Below, piece after piece: positions 41,391-47,515 of a stretch of 47,515 nt of DNA (positions within the stretch are counted from its first letter, which is position 1; each line of letters starts with the position of its first letter). Source of the stretch: Actinomycetes bacterium (GTDB taxonomy: Bacteria; Actinomycetota; Coriobacteriia; Coriobacteriales; JAEZZM01); assembly GCA_023418575.1 (NCBI GenBank), contig JAEZZM010000032.1, positions 1-47,515 of the forward strand, written 5' to 3'. Both the position numbers and the translations under genes were made by a program. The notes beneath the pieces are model-generated. The model did no database searches, had not been told where the DNA came from, and was given only the letters and a program-made list of their open reading frames with translations.

Positions 41391-42158
41391 TTAAAGAATT
41401 AGATAGAGAAATACATTAAAGCTACTGTGCAAAGCGATAGGAAAGAGGATTGCGCTAAAACCATAGCTTTTAAAGAAATAATGGTAAACTGCGCTCAAGA
41501 GATATGACAAAACAAAGGCAAAAATAATGATATAGATGGGCTCTATAAGCGCTGCAAAGCTAAAACTTACAAATACTAAAGGCAGATGCCAAAAGGCCCA
41601 TACTATGGCACACAGAGTTGGAGCTAAGTAAGCTTTTTTATCGCCCAAACATTGTGCAAGTTTAGGACTTAAATATCCACGCCAGAAAAACTCCTCTATG
41701 CCGCCCCCAAGTACAGCCATTAAGATCAGGCTAAGGCTTTGCATCAAGGCTTCTTGAGGAAAGTAAAAGGGGAGAATTGCCAGATAGGTAAAAAGGAAAC
41801 AGACGATAAATAAAAATGCTAGGCCAGCATAATGCATGAGTCCCAGGCTCCTGCAGCTGGGGGCTTGCTTTTGATTTATGCTCTGTAGCTTAATGTAAGC
41901 GTTCTTGCCAAAAGTTCTGCACGGTAAAGAAGGTCTAATTAGGCTGGGATCTTCTGTACAGACCTTGTAGCCATAAGCTGCCAAGCTTATGATTCCAAGA
42001 TATACAAGTATAGAGGGCTGTATGCTAAGGGTCCTGGAGTGTCCTGATAGGACAATAAACAATATAAAGCAAGACCACGATAGAAAAAAGGCCATGCCCA
42101 CCTTAGCGGCTAGTTTTCTGAGCTCTTTACTTGAGTGCTTATTAGTTCTATTCTTCAT
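41391..42158 (-). CDS. CPBP-family intramembrane metalloprotease
   Basis: CPBP (Abi/CaaX-protease-like) proteins are integral membrane glutamyl proteases, some of which protect bacteriocin producers. The 255-aa protein has six or more hydrophobic segments and the family motifs in order: GGGIEEFFWRGYLSP (EExxxR), IVWAFWHLPLVFV (FxxxH) and a C-terminal IALHSSFNVFLYLIL (HxxxN). The N-terminus is basic. There is no bacteriocin gene nearby and the substrate is unknown. It lies on the - strand between two + strand operons, which suggests it is an accessory insertion into a conserved order. The ribosome binding site is weak. Confidence 0.88.
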   Translation of the reverse strand: MKNRTNKHSSKELRKLAAKVGMAFFLSWSCFILFIVLSGHSRTLSIQPSILVYLGIISLAAYGYKVCTEDPSLIRPSLPCRTFGKNAYIKLQSINQKQAPSCRSLGLMHYAGLAFLFIVCFLFTYLAILPFYFPQEALMQSLSLILMAVLGGGIEEFFWRGYLSPKLAQCLGDKKAYLAPTLCAIVWAFWHLPLVFVSFSFAALIEPIYIIIFAFVLSYLLSAVYHYFFKSYGFSAILFPIALHSSFNVFLYLIL

Positions 42159-42212
42159 GAGTAAAACTCGCTGTCTCTAGTTATCTTATAGTGCCATTAC
42201 TAAAACTACCGC

Positions 42213-42218
42213 TATAAT
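42213..42218 (+). promoter_or_regulatory. Possible -10 element of the dap operon
   Basis: A perfect TATAAT stands 56 bases before the dapB start, in the 115-bp divergent gap with the CPBP gene. No good -35 is seen and there is no room for a lysine riboswitch. Confidence 0.4.
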
Positions 42219-42273
42219 TAATAGGATTAATTTCACTATACCCCATAAGTTTATGTATAAGAGGAGCATCAAG

Positions 42274-43086
42274 ATGATAAGAGTAGCTGTTAACGGCGCT
42301 TTGGGGCGCATGGGGCAGACGGTATGCAAGGCAGTTTTTGAAAGCCAAGATCTGGAGCTTTGTGCTCTCATTGACCCCAGCTTTAATTCTTCTGAAGGGC
42401 TCAGTTCTCCTTATAAGGCAGTACAGTTTTCTTCTTTAGAGCAAGCTCTTAAAGAGGCAGAGTTTGAGGTTTTGGTTGATTTTACCCGCCCTGATGCTGT
42501 TAAAGATAATCTTAAATCTGCTCTGAGTGCTGGTATTCACTGTGTACTCGGGACTACTGGCAGCAGTGAAGAGGACTTAAAAGAGCTCCATAATCAGTAT
42601 GCACAAAACGGGGCCCGTCTTTTTTATGCGCCTAATTTCACTACGGGAGCAGTATTGATGATGTGTCTTAGCAAAGTGGCTGCTAAGTTTTTCCCTGATG
42701 TTGAAATAATTGAGTTTCACCATAACAATAAAAAGGATGCTCCTTCTGGAACAGCTATGAGAACTGCTGAGCTTATTGCTGATCAAAGAGCACAAAGCGG
42801 TCTAAACCTCACACAAGCTGCTGCTCCTGGCAAGGAAACTGAACTCAAAGAGGCTTTGGGTGCACGCGGAGCTGAGATGAATGGAATTTATATTCATGCC
42901 GTGCGCTCCAATGCTTATGTTGCTCACCAAGAGGTCATTTTTGGATCTCCTGGGCAAAGTTTAACCATTAGACATGATTCAATTGATCGTGAAGCTTATA
43001 TGCCTGGAGTGCTTTTAGCCATCAGGAATATAAAAACTCAAGATGAGCCTGTTGTTGTAGGACTTGAAAAACTGATGGGATTATAA
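42274..43086 (+). CDS. dapB: 4-hydroxy-tetrahydrodipicolinate reductase
   Basis: DapB reduces 4-hydroxy-tetrahydrodipicolinate with NAD(P)H in diaminopimelate/lysine synthesis. The 270-aa protein has the Rossmann start IRVAVNGALGRMGQTV, VLVDFTRPDAV, LGTTGSSEEDL, YAPNFTTGAVLMM, the catalytic EFHHNNKKDAPSGTA (His, Lys) and HEVIFG-like HQEVIFGSPGQSLTIRHDSIDRE. ATG 42274 is chosen, with GAGGAG (42261-42266) 7 bases upstream; the ATG at 42253 precedes that site. lysC starts 3 bp after its stop. Confidence 0.96.
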   Translation: MIRVAVNGALGRMGQTVCKAVFESQDLELCALIDPSFNSSEGLSSPYKAVQFSSLEQALKEAEFEVLVDFTRPDAVKDNLKSALSAGIHCVLGTTGSSEEDLKELHNQYAQNGARLFYAPNFTTGAVLMMCLSKVAAKFFPDVEIIEFHHNNKKDAPSGTAMRTAELIADQRAQSGLNLTQAAAPGKETELKEALGARGAEMNGIYIHAVRSNAYVAHQEVIFGSPGQSLTIRHDSIDREAYMPGVLLAIRNIKTQDEPVVVGLEKLMGL

Positions 43087-43089
43087 GTT

Positions 43090-44292
43090 ATGCGCATTGT
43101 TATGAAGTTTGGCGGCACTTCGGTTGCAACCGAAGCTTCTCGTGAAGCTATTTGTAGTCATGTTAAGCGTGAGCTAGCCGATAATAACCAGCCTATATTA
43201 GTGGTATCAGCTATGGGTAGAAAACCTGCTCCTTATGCCACCGATAGCTTGCTTGCACTCTTAGAAGGCCTCGATATTGATAGCCATGAGCGCGATCTTT
43301 TAATGTCTGTAGGAGAGCTCATTTCTGCCTTAGTTATGGCTGCTCAGTTAAGATCTTGCGGAATTAAGGCACAGGCCTTAAGCGCCTTTGAAGCTGGTCT
43401 CTTGGCTTGTGGCCCAGATGGGAATGCTGAAATCATACAAATTGATAGCTCTTATATTTCTCAGCTTTTAGATCAAGGCATAGTTCCTGTTATCACCGGA
43501 TTTCAGGCCTTTGATGAAGAGAGAAAGATTATAACCTTGGGACGCGGTGGTTCTGATACCTCAGCCTGTGCTATAGGTCTTGCTCTTCATGTTGATAGGG
43601 TAGATATCTATAGTGATGTTGAAGGGGTTATGAGCGCAGATCCCAGAGTTGTAGATCAAGCTTCTATTCTTGAGCACATCACTGCTCAAGAGCTCTTTCA
43701 AATGGCAAACCGCGGTTCTAAGATAGTTCATGCTCCCGCTGCTCAGTTGGCCTTAAGCTCAGGTATTGCCATGCGTGTGCGCAACACCTTTTCTAATTCT
43801 TTAGGAACCTTAGTTGAGGATATGTCCAAGTTTAAGCAAGCCAGTGCGGTAACTGCAATTAGCTGTAGAAAAGGTCTAGCGCGTGTACGTTTACGTATCC
43901 CTTATGGGGCAGGGCTTCCTCAAGAGCATATAGCGGTGCAGGCACGAGCTTTTAGAATGCTCGCTGATGCTCATATATCTATAGACATGGCCACACCCTT
44001 TACTGACAGACTTGTTTTTGTGGTTGATTCTGCAGATGCATATAAGGCTGCTGAAGAATTGAGAGAGCTCTCACAAGATACCAATATTCTGGATGGTCTA
44101 GCTGCAGTTACCTTAGTAGGAAGTGGCATGCAGGGAGTAGTGGGTATTATGGCAAAAATTGCAGAATCCCTAGCACGTGCCGGAGTTGATATGCTGCAAA
44201 TTTCTGATTCTGAAACCTCAGTTACCGTTTTAGTAAGAGAAGATTTTTCTGATGTAGCCGTACGCGCCCTCCATGAAGCCTTTGCGCTCTAA
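43090..44292 (+). CDS. lysC: Aspartate kinase
   Basis: Aspartokinase phosphorylates aspartate, the first step towards lysine, threonine, methionine and diaminopimelate. The 400-aa protein has VMKFGGTSVATEASRE at the N-terminus, VVSAMGRK, FQAFDEERKIITLGRGGSDTSACAIGLAL, YSDVEGVMSADPRVV and GSKIVHAPAAQLA. Two ACT domains follow at about 265-400 (including MFRMLADAHISIDM-like and GVVGIMAKIAESLARAGVDMLQISDSETSVTVLV sequences), so end-product feedback is expected. It is the alpha-type with fused regulatory region. asd, the next pathway enzyme, is not in the window. Confidence 0.95.
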   Translation: MRIVMKFGGTSVATEASREAICSHVKRELADNNQPILVVSAMGRKPAPYATDSLLALLEGLDIDSHERDLLMSVGELISALVMAAQLRSCGIKAQALSAFEAGLLACGPDGNAEIIQIDSSYISQLLDQGIVPVITGFQAFDEERKIITLGRGGSDTSACAIGLALHVDRVDIYSDVEGVMSADPRVVDQASILEHITAQELFQMANRGSKIVHAPAAQLALSSGIAMRVRNTFSNSLGTLVEDMSKFKQASAVTAISCRKGLARVRLRIPYGAGLPQEHIAVQARAFRMLADAHISIDMATPFTDRLVFVVDSADAYKAAEELRELSQDTNILDGLAAVTLVGSGMQGVVGIMAKIAESLARAGVDMLQISDSETSVTVLVREDFSDVAVRALHEAFAL

Positions 44293-44342
44293 GGGTATAA
44301 TAAAGATTTGCATTTACAAATTTATGTGCTAAGGAGAAGGCA

Positions 44343-45251
44343 ATGTCTGTACGTAGCCCATTTGGTGAACTTATTACAGCAATGGTGACACCTTTTACCG
44401 ACAGCTTAGAGTTAAATATGGCACAGCTTGAACGCTTTGTCTTAGATCAGTTTAAAAACGAGGTAGACAGCATTGTGGTATGCGGTACCACGGGAGAAAG
44501 CCCTACCTTATCGGAACAAGAAAAATTAATGCTATTTAGTGCTGTGGTAAAACTTGCTCGTGAACATAGCTCTGAATTTCTAAGTCCCTGCAAGGTTTTA
44601 GCTAACGTGGGTGGAAATTGCACTGCTAGTTCAGTTGATCTTGCTAAGAAAGCTCAAGATTGTGGTGTAGATGGGCTTATGGCAGTGGTGCCTTATTACA
44701 ATAAACCTCCACAAGAAGGAATGTATCAGCATTTTAAGGCTATTGCAGATGCTGTGGATCTTCCTCTAATGCTTTATAATATTCCAGGCCGCTCTGTGGT
44801 TAAACTTGAAAATGAAACCATTTTGCGCCTTGCTCATGATTGCAAGAATATCATTGCTATTAAGCAGGCAACTGATGACTTAGAGGAGACAAAAGCTTTA
44901 CTTGACGCTGCACCTGAAGGCTTTTACCTCTATTCTGGTAATGACGATCAAACCTTACGCCTACTTGAAATGGGGGCAGCTGGAGTGGTGTCCACTACTT
45001 CAAATGTAGCCCCAAAACTTATGGCAGATATGTGCCATTGTTTCAAACAAGGGCAGATAGAGCAGGCTCAAGCCTTACATGAGCGCCTTATGCCTATGAT
45101 GCAAGGGCTCTTTGAGACCGCTAATCCCATCATGGTTAAAAAATGCCTAGAACTTATCGGCATGCCCATGGGAGCCTTGCGTCTGCCTTTAATAGAAGCA
45201 AATGATAAGCAGACTGAGCGTTGCAAAGAATTGATTGCAGCCTGTCTGTAG
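44343..45251 (+). CDS. dapA: 4-hydroxy-tetrahydrodipicolinate synthase
   Basis: DapA condenses pyruvate with aspartate semialdehyde. The 302-aa TIM-barrel protein has LITAMVTPFTDSLELN, VVCGTTGESPTLSEQEK, VANVGGNCTASSVDLAKKA-like sequence, PYYNKPPQEGMYQHF, MLYNIPGRS (catalytic Tyr), IIAIKQATDDL (Schiff-base Lys) and YSGNDDQTLRLLEMGAAGVVS. A strong AAGGAGAAGG precedes the ATG, and TATAAT at 44296-44301 between lysC and dapA could supply an extra promoter, without a clear -35. The last codons run into a decameric repeat tract. Confidence 0.96.
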   Translation: MSVRSPFGELITAMVTPFTDSLELNMAQLERFVLDQFKNEVDSIVVCGTTGESPTLSEQEKLMLFSAVVKLAREHSSEFLSPCKVLANVGGNCTASSVDLAKKAQDCGVDGLMAVVPYYNKPPQEGMYQHFKAIADAVDLPLMLYNIPGRSVVKLENETILRLAHDCKNIIAIKQATDDLEETKALLDAAPEGFYLYSGNDDQTLRLLEMGAAGVVSTTSNVAPKLMADMCHCFKQGQIEQAQALHERLMPMMQGLFETANPIMVKKCLELIGMPMGALRLPLIEANDKQTERCKELIAACL

Positions 45252-45280
45252 CTGCCTGCAACTGTCTTTGACTGTCTGCA
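45241..45280 (+). repeat. Four 10-bp degenerate tandem repeats across the dapA stop
   Basis: The units are CCTGTCTGTA, GCTGCCTGCA, ACTGTCTTTG and ACTGTCTGCA, with consensus NCTGTCTGCA. The first contains the last dapA codons and its stop. No function is evident; a GCTGC/GCAGC pairing across the tract could form a weak hairpin without a T run. Confidence 0.75.
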
Positions 45281-45320
45281 GCAATTGATTTGTACTATAC
45301 GTAATTGATATTTACTATAC
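45281..45320 (+). repeat. 20-bp direct repeat pair upstream of rnj
   Basis: Two adjacent 20-bp units differ at three positions; both contain AATTGAT and TACTATAC. They lie 59 bases before the rnj start. The spacing of two helical turns would place two equal sites on the same DNA face, as in tandem operators, but no regulator is known. Confidence 0.75.
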
Positions 45321-45378
45321 GTATTAGCAATAACTTGTAATACTTGTTTTAACGAGAGATAAGGGAGATTACATAAAT

Positions 45379-47046
45379 ATGTCGCGCCGTCAAACTCCGG
45401 TTAAAGTAATTCCACTTGGAGGTTTAGACGGCATCGGTAAAAATATGACGGTCGTGGAGTATGACCAAGACCTCATAGTTATTGATGCTGGCCTGATGTT
45501 TCCAGATGATTCACATCCAGGTGTAGATCTCATATTGCCCGACTACACCTATATTCTGGAAAACGAAGATAAACTACGGGCAATTGTAATTACACATGGT
45601 CATGAAGATCATACAGGAGCCTTGCCTTACTTGCTTAAGGATCTCAATAGCAAAGTTCCTATCTACAGCTCCAAGCTTACTTTAGAGCTTATTAAAGGAA
45701 AGCTTGCAGAGCATAATATTAAAATGCCGCGCTTTAAAGAGGTTAGCAGTGGCTCTCATGTAAGTTTTGGAAAGATCTCTGTTGATTTCTTTTCTATGAC
45801 CCACTCTATCCCAGCAGGTTTTGGTGTGTTCATTAGGACTCCTGAGGGAAATATTTTACACACGGGTGACTTTAAGCTTGATCAGACCCCTGTTGATGGT
45901 GTGGTTTGCGATTTTGATGCTATAAATCACTTTGGCAAAATAGGCGTTGATCTTATGCTGAGTGATTCAACCAATGCCCCACGCCCAGGATATACCCCCT
46001 CAGAGCTTGAGGTAGGTAAGACGCTTCGCAAAGTTATCTCCTCGGCTAAGCAGCGTGTCTTTGTAGCAAGCTTTTCTTCTCATATTCACCGTCTGCAGCA
46101 AGTCTGCTCTGCTGCGGTAGACAATGGTAGAAAAGTTGCCGTTACCGGTCGCTCCATGGTTACTAACACAAAGATAGCCCGAGATCTGGGTTATCTTGAT
46201 ATAAAAGAAGAAGACCTTATTGACGCCTTTGATATTAAAGGAATTCCTGACGATAAACTCTTGGTCTTATGTACAGGAAGCCAAGGAGAGCCTTTAAGCG
46301 CCCTTGCCCGTATGGCAAATGGTGAGCATAAAACTCTCTCTATTGCTAAGGGAGATACGGTTATCATTTCAGCCACTCCCGTACCTGGTAATGAAAAGGC
46401 TGTTACACATATCATTAACTCTTTAGCTAAAATTGGCGCTGATGTTTGGGATAAGAGCAGGGCGCTTGTTCATGTGTCTGGCCATGCTTCTGCTGAAGAG
46501 CTTAAGCTTATGTTATGTATGGTAAAACCCAAGTATTTTTGTCCCATACATGGTGAGGCGGTTCACACGCGCGCTCATGCCCGACTTGCTGAAAGCGTTG
46601 GAATTGCACCAGAGTATATCTTTATTACTGATAATGGCGAATGCCTAGAAATGCTTAAAGGTGAGGTACGCTGGGGAGAGCCTGTTGATTCTGGTTTGGT
46701 CTATGTTGACGGCCTGCGTATTGGAGACACTGATCAAATTGTCCTGCGTGACAGAAAGAAGCTGTCTGAGGAAGGCATTATCACAGTAGTTGTGACTACC
46801 TCGCTTAAAAAAGGTACGGTTTTGGATGTTACCATTGTTCCTCGTGGTGTAAGTACTCCAGAAAATACTGCTGAGTTTTTAGAGGATGCACGTGAGCGCA
46901 TTACTCGTACGGTAAAAAAGATCAAGGCTAATCCAAATGCTGACGATAAGGCCGTGCAGCGCGCCATTAGAGAGTCACTCTCGGGCTTTTTATGGGAGCG
47001 CCAGCGTTCTCGTCCTATGATTATTCCAGTTATTATGGAGGTATAA
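45379..47046 (+). CDS. rnj: Ribonuclease J
   Basis: RNase J is a metallo-beta-lactamase/beta-CASP enzyme with 5'-3' exo- and endonuclease activity on mRNA and rRNA. The 555-aa protein has PLGGLDGIGKNMTVVEYDQDLIVIDAGLMFPDDSHPGVD, the metal motif ITHGHEDHTGALPYLL, MTHSIPAGFGVFIRTPEGNILHTGDFKLD, LMLSDSTNA, VFVASFSSHIHRLQQV, and HVSGHASAEELKLML...FCPIHGE. The C-terminal domain is complete. The ATG follows AAGGGAG. dapA-rnj-ftsK is an actinobacterial order, and ftsK starts directly on its stop. Confidence 0.97.
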   Translation: MSRRQTPVKVIPLGGLDGIGKNMTVVEYDQDLIVIDAGLMFPDDSHPGVDLILPDYTYILENEDKLRAIVITHGHEDHTGALPYLLKDLNSKVPIYSSKLTLELIKGKLAEHNIKMPRFKEVSSGSHVSFGKISVDFFSMTHSIPAGFGVFIRTPEGNILHTGDFKLDQTPVDGVVCDFDAINHFGKIGVDLMLSDSTNAPRPGYTPSELEVGKTLRKVISSAKQRVFVASFSSHIHRLQQVCSAAVDNGRKVAVTGRSMVTNTKIARDLGYLDIKEEDLIDAFDIKGIPDDKLLVLCTGSQGEPLSALARMANGEHKTLSIAKGDTVIISATPVPGNEKAVTHIINSLAKIGADVWDKSRALVHVSGHASAEELKLMLCMVKPKYFCPIHGEAVHTRAHARLAESVGIAPEYIFITDNGECLEMLKGEVRWGEPVDSGLVYVDGLRIGDTDQIVLRDRKKLSEEGIITVVVTTSLKKGTVLDVTIVPRGVSTPENTAEFLEDARERITRTVKKIKANPNADDKAVQRAIRESLSGFLWERQRSRPMIIPVIMEV

Positions 47047-47515
47047 GTGCCTGCTCAACGTAGTAGAAACGCAGCAAAACAAGGCAGAGCACAGCAAGGC
47101 TCACAAAAACAGTCTGCGCGTAAAAATACAAGAGAATATGATGATATACAAGCACAAGAAGGCTTTTTAAGTGCTGATGCTAAGCATGACATCATGGGAG
47201 TTTTAGTTGCCATCTTAGGCATTGCCCTTATGATAGCGGTCCTTAACCCTTCGAGCGCCTTGCTTACCCATGGTGCTTCAGAGCTTTTGCATCTTGGTTT
47301 TGGCATTGGCGCCTTTATCATTCCGCTTGGTCTTATCGCCTGGTCTATCAGCTTTTTCATCAAGATTTCTAAGGGGCTGCCTCTGCGTAGTGCTGTGGGT
47401 ATTCTTCTTATTTTATTAGCCATTATCTCTTTAATGGCCCTTTATACTCCCTTAGGTCCACTTTCAGATACAAGCCTCTTGTTTAGTAAGACTGAGTTGG
47501 TAGACAGGGGAGGCA
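47047..47515 (+). CDS. ftsK: DNA translocase FtsK/SpoIIIE, N-terminal part (3' partial)
   Basis: The frame starts at GTG 47047 (GGAGG at 47037-47041) and is open to the window end, giving 156 residues. After a basic Gln/Arg-rich tail of about 45 residues, three or four membrane helices follow: IMGVLVAILGIALMIAVL, LHLGFGIGAFIIPLGLIAW, and AVGILLILLAIISLMAL. This matches the 4TM domain of FtsK, which anchors the translocase at the septum. The motor and gamma domains would lie beyond the edge. Identity rests on the membrane pattern and on the rnj-ftsK order. Confidence 0.82.
   Translation, partial: MPAQRSRNAAKQGRAQQGSQKQSARKNTREYDDIQAQEGFLSADAKHDIMGVLVAILGIALMIAVLNPSSALLTHGASELLHLGFGIGAFIIPLGLIAWSISFFIKISKGLPLRSAVGILLILLAIISLMALYTPLGPLSDTSLLFSKTELVDRGG

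Noticed and set aside
42159..42273. Lysine riboswitch before dapB
   Set aside because: The gap is 115 bp, too short for the roughly 170-base lysine aptamer, and no matching elements were seen.
45241..45320. CRISPR array
   Set aside because: The units are short and contiguous with no spacers, and there are no cas genes.
47055..47423. 122-codon open frame on the - strand at the window end
   Set aside because: The + strand encodes the FtsK membrane domain with a good ribosome binding site; the antisense frame is a shadow.
1..47515. tRNA or other stable RNA genes
   Set aside because: Non-coding gaps are short, and none shows a cloverleaf, a CCA end or the GTTCRANTC pattern.

Overview
The window reads as a chromosomal segment from an anaerobic, low-to-mid-GC member of the Actinobacteria, most likely class Coriobacteriia. 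The gene orders are actinobacterial: pyrE-mihF-gmk-rpoZ; comEA-comEC-holA-rpsT-lepA-hemW-dnaJ; phoH-ybeY-dgkA-era-recO; and dapB-lysC-dapA-rnj-ftsK. An actinobacterial-type integration host factor (mIHF) is present. Base composition sampled by eye is in the 40s percent GC, far below Streptomyces or Mycobacterium. The genus cannot be fixed from sequence reading alone. Genes are dense: 43 are on the + strand and three on the - strand, with many ATGA/TAATG overlaps and no gap above about 230 bp. I see no tRNA, rRNA, insertion sequence, prophage, CRISPR array or defence island.

Layout. 1-4.4 kb: end of a cobalamin cluster, with a natural CobQ-CobB fusion (5' end outside the window), cbiB and a corrinoid adenosyltransferase. 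4.4-10.7 kb: xpt, ileS, lspA, a RluD-type pseudouridine synthase and a membrane glycosyltransferase. 10.8-11.8 kb: ferrochelatase. 11.8-17.8 kb: complete UMP operon pyrR-B-C-K-D-F-E (without carAB) behind a leader that looks like a transcription attenuator. 17.9-20.2 kb: mihF, gmk, rpoZ, thiI. 20.3-24.6 kb: DNA-uptake genes comEA and comEC, then holA; comEA is preceded by a strong hairpin that buries its ribosome binding site. 24.5-25.9 kb: two - strand genes, a Tat-type metallophosphoesterase and rpsT. 26.1-28.1 kb: an OatA-like O-acyltransferase split by a frameshift at a six-A run. 28.1-38.6 kb: translation, tRNA modification, chaperone and RNA-processing genes (lepA, dus, hemW, dnaJ, mtaB, phoH, ybeY, dgkA, era, recO). 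38.7-41.3 kb: rpsO-pnp with leader hairpins and terminators. 41.4-42.2 kb: a - strand CPBP protease. 42.3-45.3 kb: diaminopimelate/lysine operon dapB-lysC-dapA. 45.3-47.5 kb: a repeat-rich spacer, RNase J and the start of ftsK.

Most of the content is ordinary housekeeping. The observations I rate highest are: (i) a frame-independent, roughly one-per-kb excess of the heptamer CTTATCG on both strands, in a window that also carries the DNA-uptake genes; (ii) the CobQ-CobB fusion, which would place all six corrin side-chain amidations on one polypeptide; (iii) the pyr leader, where the loop of an upstream hairpin is perfectly complementary to the loop of a terminator; (iv) the ribosome-site-occluding hairpin at comEA; (v) the homopolymer frameshift in the acyltransferase; and (vi) short in-frame or decameric tandem repeats (recO, the dapA-rnj spacer, the phosphoesterase). 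All counts were made by eye and need a computed check.
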